From the NCBI RefSeq assembly GCF_013072695.1, contig NZ_LXUK01000012.1, forward strand, positions 539,027-603,026: DNA of 64,000 bases, read 5' to 3'. Shown here piece after piece: positions 1 through 8,432 of this stretch (position 1 is its first letter; each line of letters starts with the position of its first letter). The notes under the pieces are model-generated. The model was given only the letters and a program-made list of their open reading frames with translations, was not told where the DNA came from and made no database searches. Source of the stretch: Acinetobacter sp. Ac_5812 (GTDB lineage: Bacteria > Pseudomonadota > Gammaproteobacteria > Pseudomonadales > Moraxellaceae). Made by a program: the position numbers and the translations under genes.

Positions 1-1
1 T

Positions 2-1360
2 CATGATGGGCAAGCGGTTACAGTTGAAGATTGGGTTGCGGCATTGAGCGCAGGTTCAGGTGTTGATCTATCTAACTTCCTCACGTGGTATAACCAACCC
101 GGTACACCAAAGTTAGAAGCTAAAGGTGAATATGATGCTGCTGCACAGACGTATCGTTTAAGCTTCAAACAAAGCTTGAAAGCACATCCAAAATATCCAA
201 ATCTCAAAGCAGTACCTATTCCGGTGGCTCTGGCATTATTTAATGCCAATACAGGTGAACAATATACCTTGCACAGCACTGATCTGTTTGTGAATGAGGT
301 CAAAGATGGCGTGTATTTATTTGATCAAGATGAAGTAACAATTGAATTTACAGGAGTGACTGAGCAACCTGTAGCTTCGTTATTACGTAATTTCTCGGCA
401 CCTGTGAATTTAGTCTTTGATTATTCTAATGATGATCTTGCCTTCTTGATTCAGCACGAAACCAATGGCTTTAACCAATGGCAAGCGACACAAACCTTAT
501 TGGAACGTATTCTTTTAGAAGACCATAAGGTGGATACCTATATTCAGGCAATTAAAAATACCTTGCCAGACTTAGTGAATAAAGATCCGTTATTGGCATC
601 GCGTTTATTTGATGTACCAAGTGAAAACTATTTAGGCAGTCGTATTGATCAAGACTATGAGCCTGAACTGATTCGTGAAAAGCGTGAAGCGGTGCTGGAT
701 CGTTTAGCACGTGATTTAGGTTCATTCTGGAAAGAGACTTATTTGGCCTTAGATCCAGACCAGCAAAAAGAGTTTTCTTTGGCGATGGGCGTACGTTCAT
801 TAAAAAATATCACTCTGAATATGTTGGCGCGTCAAGGCGATGAATCTGTATTTGAGTTGGCTTATGCACAATACCAACAAACGGGCAATATGTCTGAGCG
901 TTTAGGTGCATTACGTGTTTTGGTCTGGAATGACGCGCCCCAAGCACAAGCGGCACTTGCAGATTTCTATAAACGTTTTAAAGATGAAGCTTTATCTTTA
1001 GATCAATGGTTTAGTATTCAAGCATCGAACCCGTGTGCAACAGCAGAAACCATTGAATATCTGACCAAGCACGCCGATTATGATTTGGGAACACCGAACC
1101 GTATCCGTGCCGTAAGTGGCGGTTTGGCGGCAAATCCAGTCAATACGTGGAGCTTTGGTGTCGATCATTTCATTGAGCTTGCCGCTTATCTGGATGAGAA
1201 AAACCCAATCTTAGGTTCGCGTTTATTACAAGTGCTATCACGTTGGTACACTTTGGCTGAACCACAACGTAGTCAGGTACAACAAGCCCTTAAAGCATTG
1301 CAACCTAAAGTAAAATCGAAAAATGTAGCAGAAACATTGAACAGTCTACTTAGTATTTAA
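2..1360 (+). CDS. pepN: Aminopeptidase N (M1 family), C-terminal part
   Basis: This is the 3' 452 codons of a gene that begins before the window; the frame is open from base 2. The protein aligns by eye with the C-terminal third of E. coli PepN: the segment reading HDGQAVTVEDWV near the start and the WYNQPGTP motif match, and the rest is the helical DUF3458 C-terminal domains. The catalytic HExxH zinc motif lies upstream and is not visible here. PepN is a cytosolic zinc exopeptidase that removes N-terminal residues from peptides late in protein turnover. A hairpin with a T run follows the stop, so the gene probably ends its transcription unit. Confidence 0.93.
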   Translation, partial: HDGQAVTVEDWVAALSAGSGVDLSNFLTWYNQPGTPKLEAKGEYDAAAQTYRLSFKQSLKAHPKYPNLKAVPIPVALALFNANTGEQYTLHSTDLFVNEVKDGVYLFDQDEVTIEFTGVTEQPVASLLRNFSAPVNLVFDYSNDDLAFLIQHETNGFNQWQATQTLLERILLEDHKVDTYIQAIKNTLPDLVNKDPLLASRLFDVPSENYLGSRIDQDYEPELIREKREAVLDRLARDLGSFWKETYLALDPDQQKEFSLAMGVRSLKNITLNMLARQGDESVFELAYAQYQQTGNMSERLGALRVLVWNDAPQAQAALADFYKRFKDEALSLDQWFSIQASNPCATAETIEYLTKHADYDLGTPNRIRAVSGGLAANPVNTWSFGVDHFIELAAYLDEKNPILGSRLLQVLSRWYTLAEPQRSQVQQALKALQPKVKSKNVAETLNSLLSI

Positions 1361-1381
1361 TTTAGTGATTGAATGAATAGG

Positions 1382-1409
1382 AAAAGGATGTCGTCAGACA
1401 TCCTTTTTT
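1382..1409 (+). terminator. Rho-independent terminator after pepN
   Basis: AAAAGGATGTC pairs with GACATCCTTTT around a four-base GTCA loop and runs into six T residues. It sits 21 bases after the pepN stop. Confidence 0.85.
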
Positions 1410-1471
1410 ATTTGACAATTAGTATTGTCAGAAATAGTATGGAAATCATTCGAATGTAAGGGATGACTGCA

Positions 1472-2158
1472 ATGGAAATAAAAACAATCACACTACCAAC
1501 ACGTCAAATTGAAGTTGAAGTGTATGCGCCCACACAAAGCTCTGAAAAAACGCCTGCTATTTTATTGTTACATGAGTTATTCGGTATTCTCGATGTCTAT
1601 CGTGAAGATGCCCAAGACTTGGCGGATCAGGGCTATTTGGTTTATGTACCTAATCTATTTAGTGGCGGTGCAGTTAAATATTGTATTCGTGCCATGGTGA
1701 GCAAAGCTGGCCGCATCAATGCTGCGGATAGTGAAGTTAATCAAGAAATTCATGTATTACTGGATGCTTTAAAGGCAGATCCTCGATCCAATGGTCGCTT
1801 AGGCATGTTAGGGCAGTGTTTAACGGGGGGCTATGTGATTCAGATGGCGAAGCGCGAAGATATGTTAGCGCCTGTGGTTTATCATCATTCTTTAGGTATT
1901 CAAGGTGCTGGTGTTCCAAACAAAGAATCTCTGGATGAGGTTCGTATTCTACAAGGACATTGGTCTACGGTTGATCCATTTTGCCCAGCGACCAAGCGTA
2001 ATAAATTAATCCAGCAATTGGGTGATCGGGTAGAAGCTTATACTTATAATATGCCACATGGCTTCCGTAGCGTGAGTCGAGGATTGCCTGAAGCCCAAGT
2101 CGTGTGGCAGCGGACGCTTGATTTTTTTGAGCGAGAATTAAAACAAAACACAATATAA
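1472..2158 (+). CDS. Dienelactone hydrolase family protein
   Basis: An alpha/beta hydrolase of about 228 residues in the dienelactone hydrolase family. Likely catalytic triad: Cys116 in the nucleophile elbow GQCLTGG, Asp168 in VDPF, and His196 in MPHGF. The Cys nucleophile is typical of the family, which opens lactone or ester bonds; the physiological substrate cannot be read from sequence. An ATG also exists at 1463, but the Shine-Dalgarno AAGGG (1458-1462) abuts it, while it lies nine bases ahead of the ATG at 1472. I therefore prefer 1472. The gene has its own intergenic region after the pepN terminator and appears monocistronic or paired with the RDD gene 65 bases downstream. Confidence 0.85.
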   Translation: MEIKTITLPTRQIEVEVYAPTQSSEKTPAILLLHELFGILDVYREDAQDLADQGYLVYVPNLFSGGAVKYCIRAMVSKAGRINAADSEVNQEIHVLLDALKADPRSNGRLGMLGQCLTGGYVIQMAKREDMLAPVVYHHSLGIQGAGVPNKESLDEVRILQGHWSTVDPFCPATKRNKLIQQLGDRVEAYTYNMPHGFRSVSRGLPEAQVVWQRTLDFFERELKQNTI

Positions 2159-2223
2159 ATCATTGGAAAAACAGCGTATTATTCAATTGAACTAAATTTC
2201 TACAATTAAAAAATGAGGGAAAT

Positions 2224-2661
2224 ATGTCTCATAAATATGAATATGCAGGCTTCTGGATACGTGTGGGTGCCGCCATTATTGATTCCATCATTGTGATTGT
2301 TGCCATGATTCCATTAACCATGATTTTTGGTGGCGGCAATACCACAGTTGCCTCTGATGGTTTTTCATCATTCCAATTTATGTCTACGGCAGATTGGATT
2401 TGGCAAATTTTCGCCGCAGTCTTTTATATTTTTTGCTGGATTAAATTTGCTGGTACACCAGGTAAGCGTCTGCTTCGATTAAAAGTGCTGGATGAAAAAA
2501 CAGGTGAAAATGTGACTATTGGACAGGCTATCATTCGTTATATTGGTTATATCCCAGCAACATTAGTATTTTTTATTGGTTTAATCTGGGTGGCATTTGA
2601 TGCGAAGAAGCAAGGCTGGCACGACAAAATGGCAAAAACTGTCGTAGTAAGAGAGCTTTAA
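2224..2661 (+). CDS. RDD family membrane protein
   Basis: A 145-residue integral membrane protein. The N-terminus reads YAGFWIRVGAAIIDSIIV, which carries the Arg and the Asp of the RDD signature in the first helix. Three hydrophobic segments are visible at about residues 15-35, 55-80 and 105-125, and a GTPGKRLLRLKV loop typical of the family precedes the last one. RDD proteins are poorly characterised; some act in Na+/H+ exchange or toxin transport. A GAGGG ribosome-binding site lies just upstream. No specific role is inferred. Confidence 0.85.
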   Translation: MSHKYEYAGFWIRVGAAIIDSIIVIVAMIPLTMIFGGGNTTVASDGFSSFQFMSTADWIWQIFAAVFYIFCWIKFAGTPGKRLLRLKVLDEKTGENVTIGQAIIRYIGYIPATLVFFIGLIWVAFDAKKQGWHDKMAKTVVVREL

Positions 2662-2708
2662 TTTAGCGCGAAATTTTATCATGTAATAAAAAATTCATAC
2701 GATAGGGC

Positions 2709-2736
2709 TTGTGAATCAGTTCGCATGTCCTATAAT
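2709..2736 (+). promoter_or_regulatory. Strong sigma-70 promoter for the leader upstream of the barrel/mgtC pair
   Basis: TTGTGA (2709-2714), 16-base spacer, consensus TATAAT (2731-2736). Transcription would start near 2743, about 230 bases before the next long gene at 2972. Confidence 0.6.
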
Positions 2737-2765
2737 GCCGTTGAGTTTATTCACGGAGATCCTAA

Positions 2766-2822
2766 ATGGGAAGTTGTTCGAGGTTCGGGTTTAATAAGGG
2801 ATTAAGCCAAAGCGAATACTGA
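2766..2822 (+). CDS. Candidate 18-residue leader peptide
   Basis: An ATG at 2766 opens an 18-codon frame (MGSCSRFGFNKGLSQSEY) that ends in TGA at 2820-2822. A good Shine-Dalgarno, GGAG at 2755-2758, sits seven bases ahead, and a consensus promoter lies about 25 bases before that. Just after the stop, GCAAG (2823-2827) can pair with CTTGC (2849-2853), while GCTATCT (2844-2850) can pair with AGATAGC (2858-2864). The two stems overlap and exclude each other, as in attenuators. No U-tract follows. The peptide resembles none I recognise; it is proposed from signals alone. Confidence 0.35.
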   Translation: MGSCSRFGFNKGLSQSEY

Positions 2823-2843
2823 GCAAGTGAGCTATTTAGGTCG

Positions 2844-2864
2844 GCTATCTTGCAATGAGATAGC
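2844..2864 (+). other. Stem-loop in the long leader before the barrel gene
   Basis: GCTATCT (2844-2850) and AGATAGC (2858-2864) form a perfect seven-base stem with a seven-base loop. It competes with an alternative pairing to the sequence right after the small frame. The rest of the 2662-2971 gap holds no other gene that I can see. Confidence 0.45.
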
Positions 2865-2971
2865 TTTGCTAAAAATTATCTAAACCCTCCTATAAAATTT
2901 TGCTGTATCCACAAAATTTATTGTATTGACTGCATCCTGTTTAGTTTCTCACCTAAAATGGGGAGAAGCCT

Positions 2972-3664
2972 ATGTTTTTTCACGCTTCCATTCAATGGCT
3001 TGCTATTGTTAACGTATTTATTTTATGTGGATTATTGCTGACTCAAAAGAGTAAGGCGGGTCCACTCATCAACACCGATGATGTCTCCATTACAGCAGCG
3101 CAGCAATGTCAGCTAGAAAGCACTTATAGTTATAACAAGGATGGAACTTGGTCTTATCAAGTTGTCCCTGCTTGTAATCTCAATCAAAATTTAGAAGTAT
3201 CGTTGGGTTATCACTCCAGTAAAGATCAAGACCAGATTCATGGCTTTTCGGTTCAAGCGAAAAGCATTTTAAAGCCAATGGACAATGACTGGGCTGTTGC
3301 CAGTAGTTTACAGCTATCACGTGATGATGTTGCTCATCATGGAGATTTAAACTGGTTTTTGAATGTTCCTGTCAGTTTTCAACTCTTAGATCAACGTTTA
3401 GCTTTGGATACCAATCTCGGTTATCAACAGGCCGATGAGCGCCTAGTTCGCTGGGGAGTCGCTTCAACTTATACGCTGACCGAGCATGTCGGTGTAACAG
3501 TTGAAACGTATAATCAAGATCGCCAAGCGCCATTCTTCCAAACAGCATTACAATACAGTTTGATTCCCAATGTTCTGACTTTAGAAGCATCCTTTGGTGA
3601 TCGCTTACATCGCCTAAAACAACATTGGTTTGGACTCGGCTTAAGTTATACGCCTTCATCCTAA
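2972..3664 (+). CDS. Putative outer-membrane beta-barrel protein (transporter-like)
   Basis: A 230-residue exported protein. Residues 1-30 form a hydrophobic signal peptide ending at SKA-G. The mature part opens with GPLINTDDVSITAAQQCQLE and then alternates polar and hydrophobic residues in strands, which suggests an outer-membrane barrel similar to the phenol-degradation MetA-like or other transporter-like families. A Shine-Dalgarno GGGGAG sits just ahead of the ATG. The gene lies 56 bases before an MgtC-type gene on the same strand, so they probably share a transcript. The function is unknown. Confidence 0.65.
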   Translation: MFFHASIQWLAIVNVFILCGLLLTQKSKAGPLINTDDVSITAAQQCQLESTYSYNKDGTWSYQVVPACNLNQNLEVSLGYHSSKDQDQIHGFSVQAKSILKPMDNDWAVASSLQLSRDDVAHHGDLNWFLNVPVSFQLLDQRLALDTNLGYQQADERLVRWGVASTYTLTEHVGVTVETYNQDRQAPFFQTALQYSLIPNVLTLEASFGDRLHRLKQHWFGLGLSYTPSS

Positions 3665-3720
3665 TTGTTTCAAATCTAGTTAATCTGTCATTAAAAACAT
3701 TGATAATAAATAGGTGTAAG

Positions 3721-4440
3721 ATGCAATTAAAATTTTTACAAAATGTTGATTTATCGAATATTGCTGACACGCTGGTCAGCTTATCCGTTGCTTTTATACT
3801 GGGTGCATTGATTGGCGTAGAGCGCCAGTATCGACAACGCACGGCTGGACTCAGAACCAATGTACTGGTTGCTGTCGGTGCTGCAATTTTTGTCGATATT
3901 GCGACCAATTTAACGGGTGCAGAAGGCGCAGTCCGCGTGATTGCCTATGTGGTTTCAGGGATCGGTTTCTTGGGTGCGGGTGTGATTATGCGCCAAGAAG
4001 GTAATATTCATGGTCTAAATACCGCAGCGACTCTCTGGTGCTCCGCAGCTGTGGGGGCTTCGGCTGGTTCAGACCTCATTATTGAAGCAATACTGGCAAC
4101 TGGATTTATTTTGGCGGCAAATACGTTATTAAGACCCATTGTCCATGTCATTGACCGCCGTCCGATTGATGATGACACCGAAGTTTTACATGTCATCTAT
4201 ATTATTTGTGACCGTAGTCAGAGTAAGGTGGTGATGGATGAGTTGAATTTAACCTTGCAACACCATAATTATCCGGCCAAAGATATTGAAGTCACACCGT
4301 TTGGTGAAAAAGAGGTCGAGATTGAAGTCACTTTGATTGCAACCTCCATTGATGCAGAAGAAGCGCAGCATATTATTAATCATTTGAATGCCATGCCACA
4401 AATTAGACAGGCATTTTGGGATAAAAATACCATCAATTAA
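3721..4440 (+). CDS. MgtC/SapB family membrane protein
   Basis: A membrane protein of about 239 residues. The MgtC core is clear: a first helix ending LGALIGVERQYRQRTAGLRT, then LVAVGAAIF, then GIGFLGAGVIM. A C-terminal cytosolic domain of about 90 residues follows (from near residue 155), with ACT-like alternation. The frame is open further upstream to 3625 and overlaps the previous gene, but AGGTG at 3711-3715 fits the ATG at 3721 and family members start with a short cytosolic N-terminus. MgtC proteins are linked to growth at low Mg2+ and to F-ATPase control in other bacteria; the exact role here is inferred only. Confidence 0.85.
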   Translation: MQLKFLQNVDLSNIADTLVSLSVAFILGALIGVERQYRQRTAGLRTNVLVAVGAAIFVDIATNLTGAEGAVRVIAYVVSGIGFLGAGVIMRQEGNIHGLNTAATLWCSAAVGASAGSDLIIEAILATGFILAANTLLRPIVHVIDRRPIDDDTEVLHVIYIICDRSQSKVVMDELNLTLQHHNYPAKDIEVTPFGEKEVEIEVTLIATSIDAEEAQHIINHLNAMPQIRQAFWDKNTIN

Positions 4441-4554
4441 GCCTTGGAAATAGTTTCTATATCATGTAGTTGAGATAGATTGTCCCAAAAATGATATATA
4501 AAATGTCTATTGTTTCACATAAAATGAAGCCAGCTTGATAACAATGAGAACTGT

Positions 4555-6387
4555 ATGAGTTCAGAAGCACATTCAATTAGCTTAATTGCACCCGTGGTTT
4601 TATTGGCTGCGGCAGTGATTGCAGTACCTATTTTTAAACGGATTGGCTTGGGTTCCGTCCTTGGTTATTTAATTGCAGGTCTGATTATTGGACCCTTTGG
4701 TTTTGCTTTTTTTCATGATTCGGCTTCGATCTTACACATTGCAGAACTTGGGATCGTGATGTACTTATTTGTGATTGGTCTGGAGATGCAGCCCTCACAT
4801 TTATGGAGTTTAAGACGTGAAATCTTTGGACTAGGCACCTTGCAAATTGTTGCCTGTGCTTTGGCATTGACTGGCGTAGGTTTATTGTTTGGTTTTACTT
4901 GGCAAGTTGCCTTTATCGGTGCGGCGGGTTTTGTCCTGACTTCCACGGCTATTGTGATGCAACTGTTGGGCGATCGCGGTGATATCGCTCAGCCACAAGG
5001 GCAAAAGATTGTGGCCATTTTATTATTTGAAGATTTGTTGATTGTACCTTTACTGGCAATTGTTGCTTTTATGGCGCCGAACCATGTGGTGGAAAGTACT
5101 TCGACACGCTTGGAAAGTATCGGAATTGGTTTGATTGCGATTGCAGGTCTGATTGCCGCAGGGTATTGGTTGCTGAACCCATTATTTAGATTGCTTGCCG
5201 CGGCAAAAGCCCGAGAGGTGATGACTGCGGCAGCGCTGCTGGTGGTTTTAGGTGCCGCATTGTTGATGCAAGTCAGCGGTTTATCCATGGCGATGGGGGC
5301 TTTCTTGGCAGGGGTATTGTTATCTGAATCGACTTTTAGACATCAGATTGAAGCAGATATTGAACCTTTCCGTGGCTTATTATTGGGCTTGTTCTTCCTC
5401 GGTGTCGGGATGTCACTGGATTTATCGGTGGTTGCTCAGAATTGGCAACTGATTGTCAGCGGTGTTTTAGCGATGATGTTTGCTAAGGCCCTGATGATTT
5501 ATATCGTGGCGCGTGTGACCAAGAGTCCGCATACTGAAGCTTTAGATCGTGCATTGTTGATGGCACAGGGTGGTGAATTTGCCTTTGTCCTGTTTGCAGC
5601 TGCAGTCAGTGCTCAGGTCATTGATAATTCAGTCAAATCGAATCTGACCGCGATTGTGGTGTTGTCCATGGTATTGACCCCGATTTTAGGCATTGTGTTT
5701 AAACGTTTTACCGAAACCAAAGATCAGATCAATTTAGACAATGTCAATATTGCTGAAGGCTTGAGTGGCAGTGTACTGATGATTGGCTTTGGTCGTTTTG
5801 GTCAAGTGACCAGTCAATTACTATTGGCAAGAGGAGTCGATGTCACCATTATTGACAATGACATCGACATGATTCAAAACGCAGAAAAGTTTGGTTTTAA
5901 AATCTATTATGGGGATGGCTGCCGTTTAGATATTCTGCATGCTTCGGGTGCATCTACAGCTCAAGCCATCGTCGTTTGCGTAGACAGTAAAGAAACCACC
6001 AATCGGATTGTCGAGTTGGTCACCCATGAATTTCCATTGGCTAAGCTGCTGGTTCGTTCTTATGATCGTGAACATTCACTCTATTTAGTCAAGCATAAAG
6101 TGGATTATATGATTCGAGAAACCTTCGAATCAGCGATCAAGTTTGGTGGGGTGATTTTACAAGAATTGGGTGTTGATGAAGATGAAGTTCAACGCATCAG
6201 TGATGAAATTCGTGATCGTGATGATGAGCGTTTTGAAACAGAGATCGCTGCGGATGATGTTTATGCAGGTGTAGGCTTACAATATACACATTCACATCCG
6301 CGTCCAACAGCGCCATTAATTCGTCCTAAAAAAGCAGCACGTATTTTAAATGATGAGGAAGCACAAAAGGATTTAGAGGAAAAGTAA
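4555..6387 (+). CDS. KefB/KefC-like K+/H+ antiporter (CPA2 family)
   Basis: A 610-residue protein with a Na+/H+ exchanger membrane domain (about residues 10-380, some 12 helices) followed by a cytosolic RCK/TrkA-N domain. The NAD-binding Rossmann motif GFGRFG is at about 411-416, with acidic IIDNDID at the end of strand 2. The C-terminal third aligns with E. coli KefB/KefC, including the RETFESA segment. Such proteins release K+ in exchange for H+ and are often gated by glutathione adducts or nucleotides. No kefF or kefG ancillary gene is adjacent. Start ATG 4555 has only a weak GAGA upstream. Confidence 0.88.
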   Translation: MSSEAHSISLIAPVVLLAAAVIAVPIFKRIGLGSVLGYLIAGLIIGPFGFAFFHDSASILHIAELGIVMYLFVIGLEMQPSHLWSLRREIFGLGTLQIVACALALTGVGLLFGFTWQVAFIGAAGFVLTSTAIVMQLLGDRGDIAQPQGQKIVAILLFEDLLIVPLLAIVAFMAPNHVVESTSTRLESIGIGLIAIAGLIAAGYWLLNPLFRLLAAAKAREVMTAAALLVVLGAALLMQVSGLSMAMGAFLAGVLLSESTFRHQIEADIEPFRGLLLGLFFLGVGMSLDLSVVAQNWQLIVSGVLAMMFAKALMIYIVARVTKSPHTEALDRALLMAQGGEFAFVLFAAAVSAQVIDNSVKSNLTAIVVLSMVLTPILGIVFKRFTETKDQINLDNVNIAEGLSGSVLMIGFGRFGQVTSQLLLARGVDVTIIDNDIDMIQNAEKFGFKIYYGDGCRLDILHASGASTAQAIVVCVDSKETTNRIVELVTHEFPLAKLLVRSYDREHSLYLVKHKVDYMIRETFESAIKFGGVILQELGVDEDEVQRISDEIRDRDDERFETEIAADDVYAGVGLQYTHSHPRPTAPLIRPKKAARILNDEEAQKDLEEK

Positions 6388-6405
6388 GAACTGATTCTAT
6401 TCTCC

Positions 6406-6438
6406 AATAAGCCTTAGTCAATCTAAGGCTTATTTTTT
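6406..6438. terminator. Bidirectional terminator between the kef-like gene and benE
   Basis: AATAAGCCTTAG pairs with CTAAGGCTTATT around TCAAT, with T runs on both strands. It overlaps the stop codon of the convergent benE gene. Confidence 0.85.
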
Positions 6439-7601
6439 GCTTTAAATCTAAATAAGATCAGCACGAAGATACCCAATAACAAACCCCAAAACGCTGAGCC
6501 AATGCCCCAGAATTGGACACCTGAGGCACTACATAAAAAGGTGAGTAGCGCAGCTTCACGTTCTTCTACATTTGAAAAAGCGACTGCAATGTTATGGCTA
6601 ATCGTTGCAAATAAGGCAATCCCTGCAAGCGCCACAATAAAGATTTGTGGGAATGACATCAGCAGGCTGACCAGCGTCGCAGCAAAAAGCCCCATTAAGA
6701 TATAGAACAGACCACAGCTAATGCCTGCAATATAGCGTTTGCTTGGATCTGGATGCACTTGATCATCTAGACTTACCGCTGCACTGATTGCTGCTAAATT
6801 GATTGAGAAACAGCCGAAAGGCGCAAAAACAGTATGTGCAACACCAGTCCAACCGACCAACTGATTCACATGCGGGTGGTAGCCATAGCTTTTAATCATG
6901 GCAATCCCGGGCAAGTTTTGTGAGGTCATGTTGATCACAAACAGTGGCAAAGCTAGGCCTAAGACGGCAGACCAAGAAAAAGAGGGCTGCATCCATACCG
7001 GTTGGGTTAGTGACCATGTGATCGACTGGAGTTTAAAGTCGATAAATAGTGGGCAAATTGCTGCGCCTAAAATCACGGTCAGTACAATGCTATAACGTGG
7101 GAATAAGCGTTTTGAAACCAAATAGATCACAAGCATACTGAGAATAAAGCCAAGATGGCTTTCTAAGCTGCTAAAAATCTGAATACCAAATTTTAATAAG
7201 ATTCCTGCCAGCATGGCACAGGTCAGACTTTGTGGAATATGTGCCAATAGTTTTTGGAAGATTCCTGAAAAACCAACAATTGCAATGGCAATACCACAGA
7301 CCAAGAAAGCACCAATCGCTTCATACAAATCATAATGTCCAGTCGATGCAATGATCAGTGCAATCCCTGGCGTCGACCATGCGGTGGCAACGGGATATTT
7401 ATATTTCCAAGATAGAATCAAACCCGAGAGACCAATGGCAAGTCCCAATGCCCAAAACCAAGAACTGATTTGAGCAGTATTGGCACCTAAAGATTGCGCA
7501 CCTTGAATGACGAGGATGGCGGAAACACTAATCCCGATTAAGAAAGTAATAAAGCCAGCAAAAACTGCTGGAATTGAAAAATCTTGGAGGAGACGTTGCA
7601 T
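6423..7601 (-). CDS. benE: BenE family benzoate/H+ symporter
   Basis: A 392-residue, very hydrophobic protein with about 11-12 membrane helices along its length. The N-terminal part reads PAVFAGFITFLIGISVSA and contains WSTPGIALI, both typical of BenE. The family imports benzoate together with protons across the inner membrane. No ben or cat catabolic gene is next to it in this window, so the substrate is inferred from family membership only. It shares a bidirectional terminator with the convergent antiporter gene. Confidence 0.85.
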   Translation of the reverse strand: MQRLLQDFSIPAVFAGFITFLIGISVSAILVIQGAQSLGANTAQISSWFWALGLAIGLSGLILSWKYKYPVATAWSTPGIALIIASTGHYDLYEAIGAFLVCGIAIAIVGFSGIFQKLLAHIPQSLTCAMLAGILLKFGIQIFSSLESHLGFILSMLVIYLVSKRLFPRYSIVLTVILGAAICPLFIDFKLQSITWSLTQPVWMQPSFSWSAVLGLALPLFVINMTSQNLPGIAMIKSYGYHPHVNQLVGWTGVAHTVFAPFGCFSINLAAISAAVSLDDQVHPDPSKRYIAGISCGLFYILMGLFAATLVSLLMSFPQIFIVALAGIALFATISHNIAVAFSNVEEREAALLTFLCSASGVQFWGIGSAFWGLLLGIFVLILFRFKAKNKP

Positions 7602-7709
7602 CTATGCATCTATACTTGTTTAAAATTTGTTGAAAAGTATATCGTTAATGCGACTTAAATCGTAGTTCTAAAATGATTGGATAAATTGATCATTCGATCA
7701 ATTTTATGC

Positions 7710-8360
7710 TTAGCTAAGCGTCGAAGTTGCCAATCTTAAACCGAAACCAAAGAATAAGATCCCAACCAGACAAATTCCCGCAGCTGCAATTTTATAGTTA
7801 TGTCTGAAAAAGCCAGCCAGTTTAATTCCAGAGAAAATCAAGGCGGTTAAATAGCTAAAACTTACAATTTGCACAATCAATGCCAACACTAAAAAGCTTA
7901 ATGCCGGATAGGCATAATCTGGTTCCACAAACTGCACAAAGAAAGAGAGGAAAAATAAGATTGCTTTCGGATTCAGTAAGCTGATACTGAGTGCCGTACG
8001 ATAGGGATGAACTTGATCAAGTTTAGGTAAATCAGCTAGCTCGGCATGGTGAGGCGGCTTATTCCAAGTTTGATAAGCACCTTGTAATAATTTAAAACCT
8101 AAGTAGGCGAGATAACAAGCCCCTGTTAATTTAAGAATAATAAACAGGATCGGGAAGGCTTTGAGTAAGGATGCTGCACCTAATACTGTACACAGGATTA
8201 AAATAGAATCGCCTGTAAATACACCACAAGCTGCCGCGTAACCCGTACGAATGCCATAACGAGAAGCTACGGACATGACATAGAGAGAGTTCGGGCCAGG
8301 TAATAACACAATTAAGATTGTACCAATAATATAAGTGGTTAAATCTGTTATACCGAACAC
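7710..8360 (-). CDS. leuE: LysE-family amino-acid exporter, LeuE-like
   Basis: A 216-residue exporter with six predicted helices. Alignment by eye with E. coli LeuE is strong: IVLLPGPNSLYVM, AACGVFTGDSIL, LGFKLL, LNPKAILFFLSFFVQF and the C-terminal GFGLRLAT. LeuE exports leucine and related amino acids across the inner membrane. The start is a GTG at 8360. A nearby ATG at 8371 is in a frame that stops after seven codons. No strong ribosome-binding site is seen. Confidence 0.82.
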   Translation of the reverse strand: MFGITDLTTYIIGTILIVLLPGPNSLYVMSVASRYGIRTGYAAACGVFTGDSILILCTVLGAASLLKAFPILFIILKLTGACYLAYLGFKLLQGAYQTWNKPPHHAELADLPKLDQVHPYRTALSISLLNPKAILFFLSFFVQFVEPDYAYPALSFLVLALIVQIVSFSYLTALIFSGIKLAGFFRHNYKIAAAGICLVGILFFGFGLRLATSTLS

Positions 8361-8372
8361 AGTGAACTCATT

Positions 8373-8412
8373 AAAAAACCGATTTTCGCTAATATAACAA
8401 AAATCGGTTTTT
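8373..8412 (-). terminator. Terminator after transaldolase
   Basis: AAAAACCGATTTT and AAAATCGGTTTTT form a long stem around a 12-13 base loop between the leuE start and the tal stop. T runs flank the stem on both strands; on the minus strand it ends tal transcription. Confidence 0.75.
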
Positions 8413-8432
8413 ATTGGTGAAAAATCGACTAA

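Noticed and set aside
2740..2880. Known riboswitch class (M-box or yybP-ykoY)
   Set aside because: The conserved cores of those classes could not be found in the leader.
3372..3908. 178-codon minus-strand frame over the barrel and mgtC genes
   Set aside because: It overlaps two well-supported genes and has no family features.
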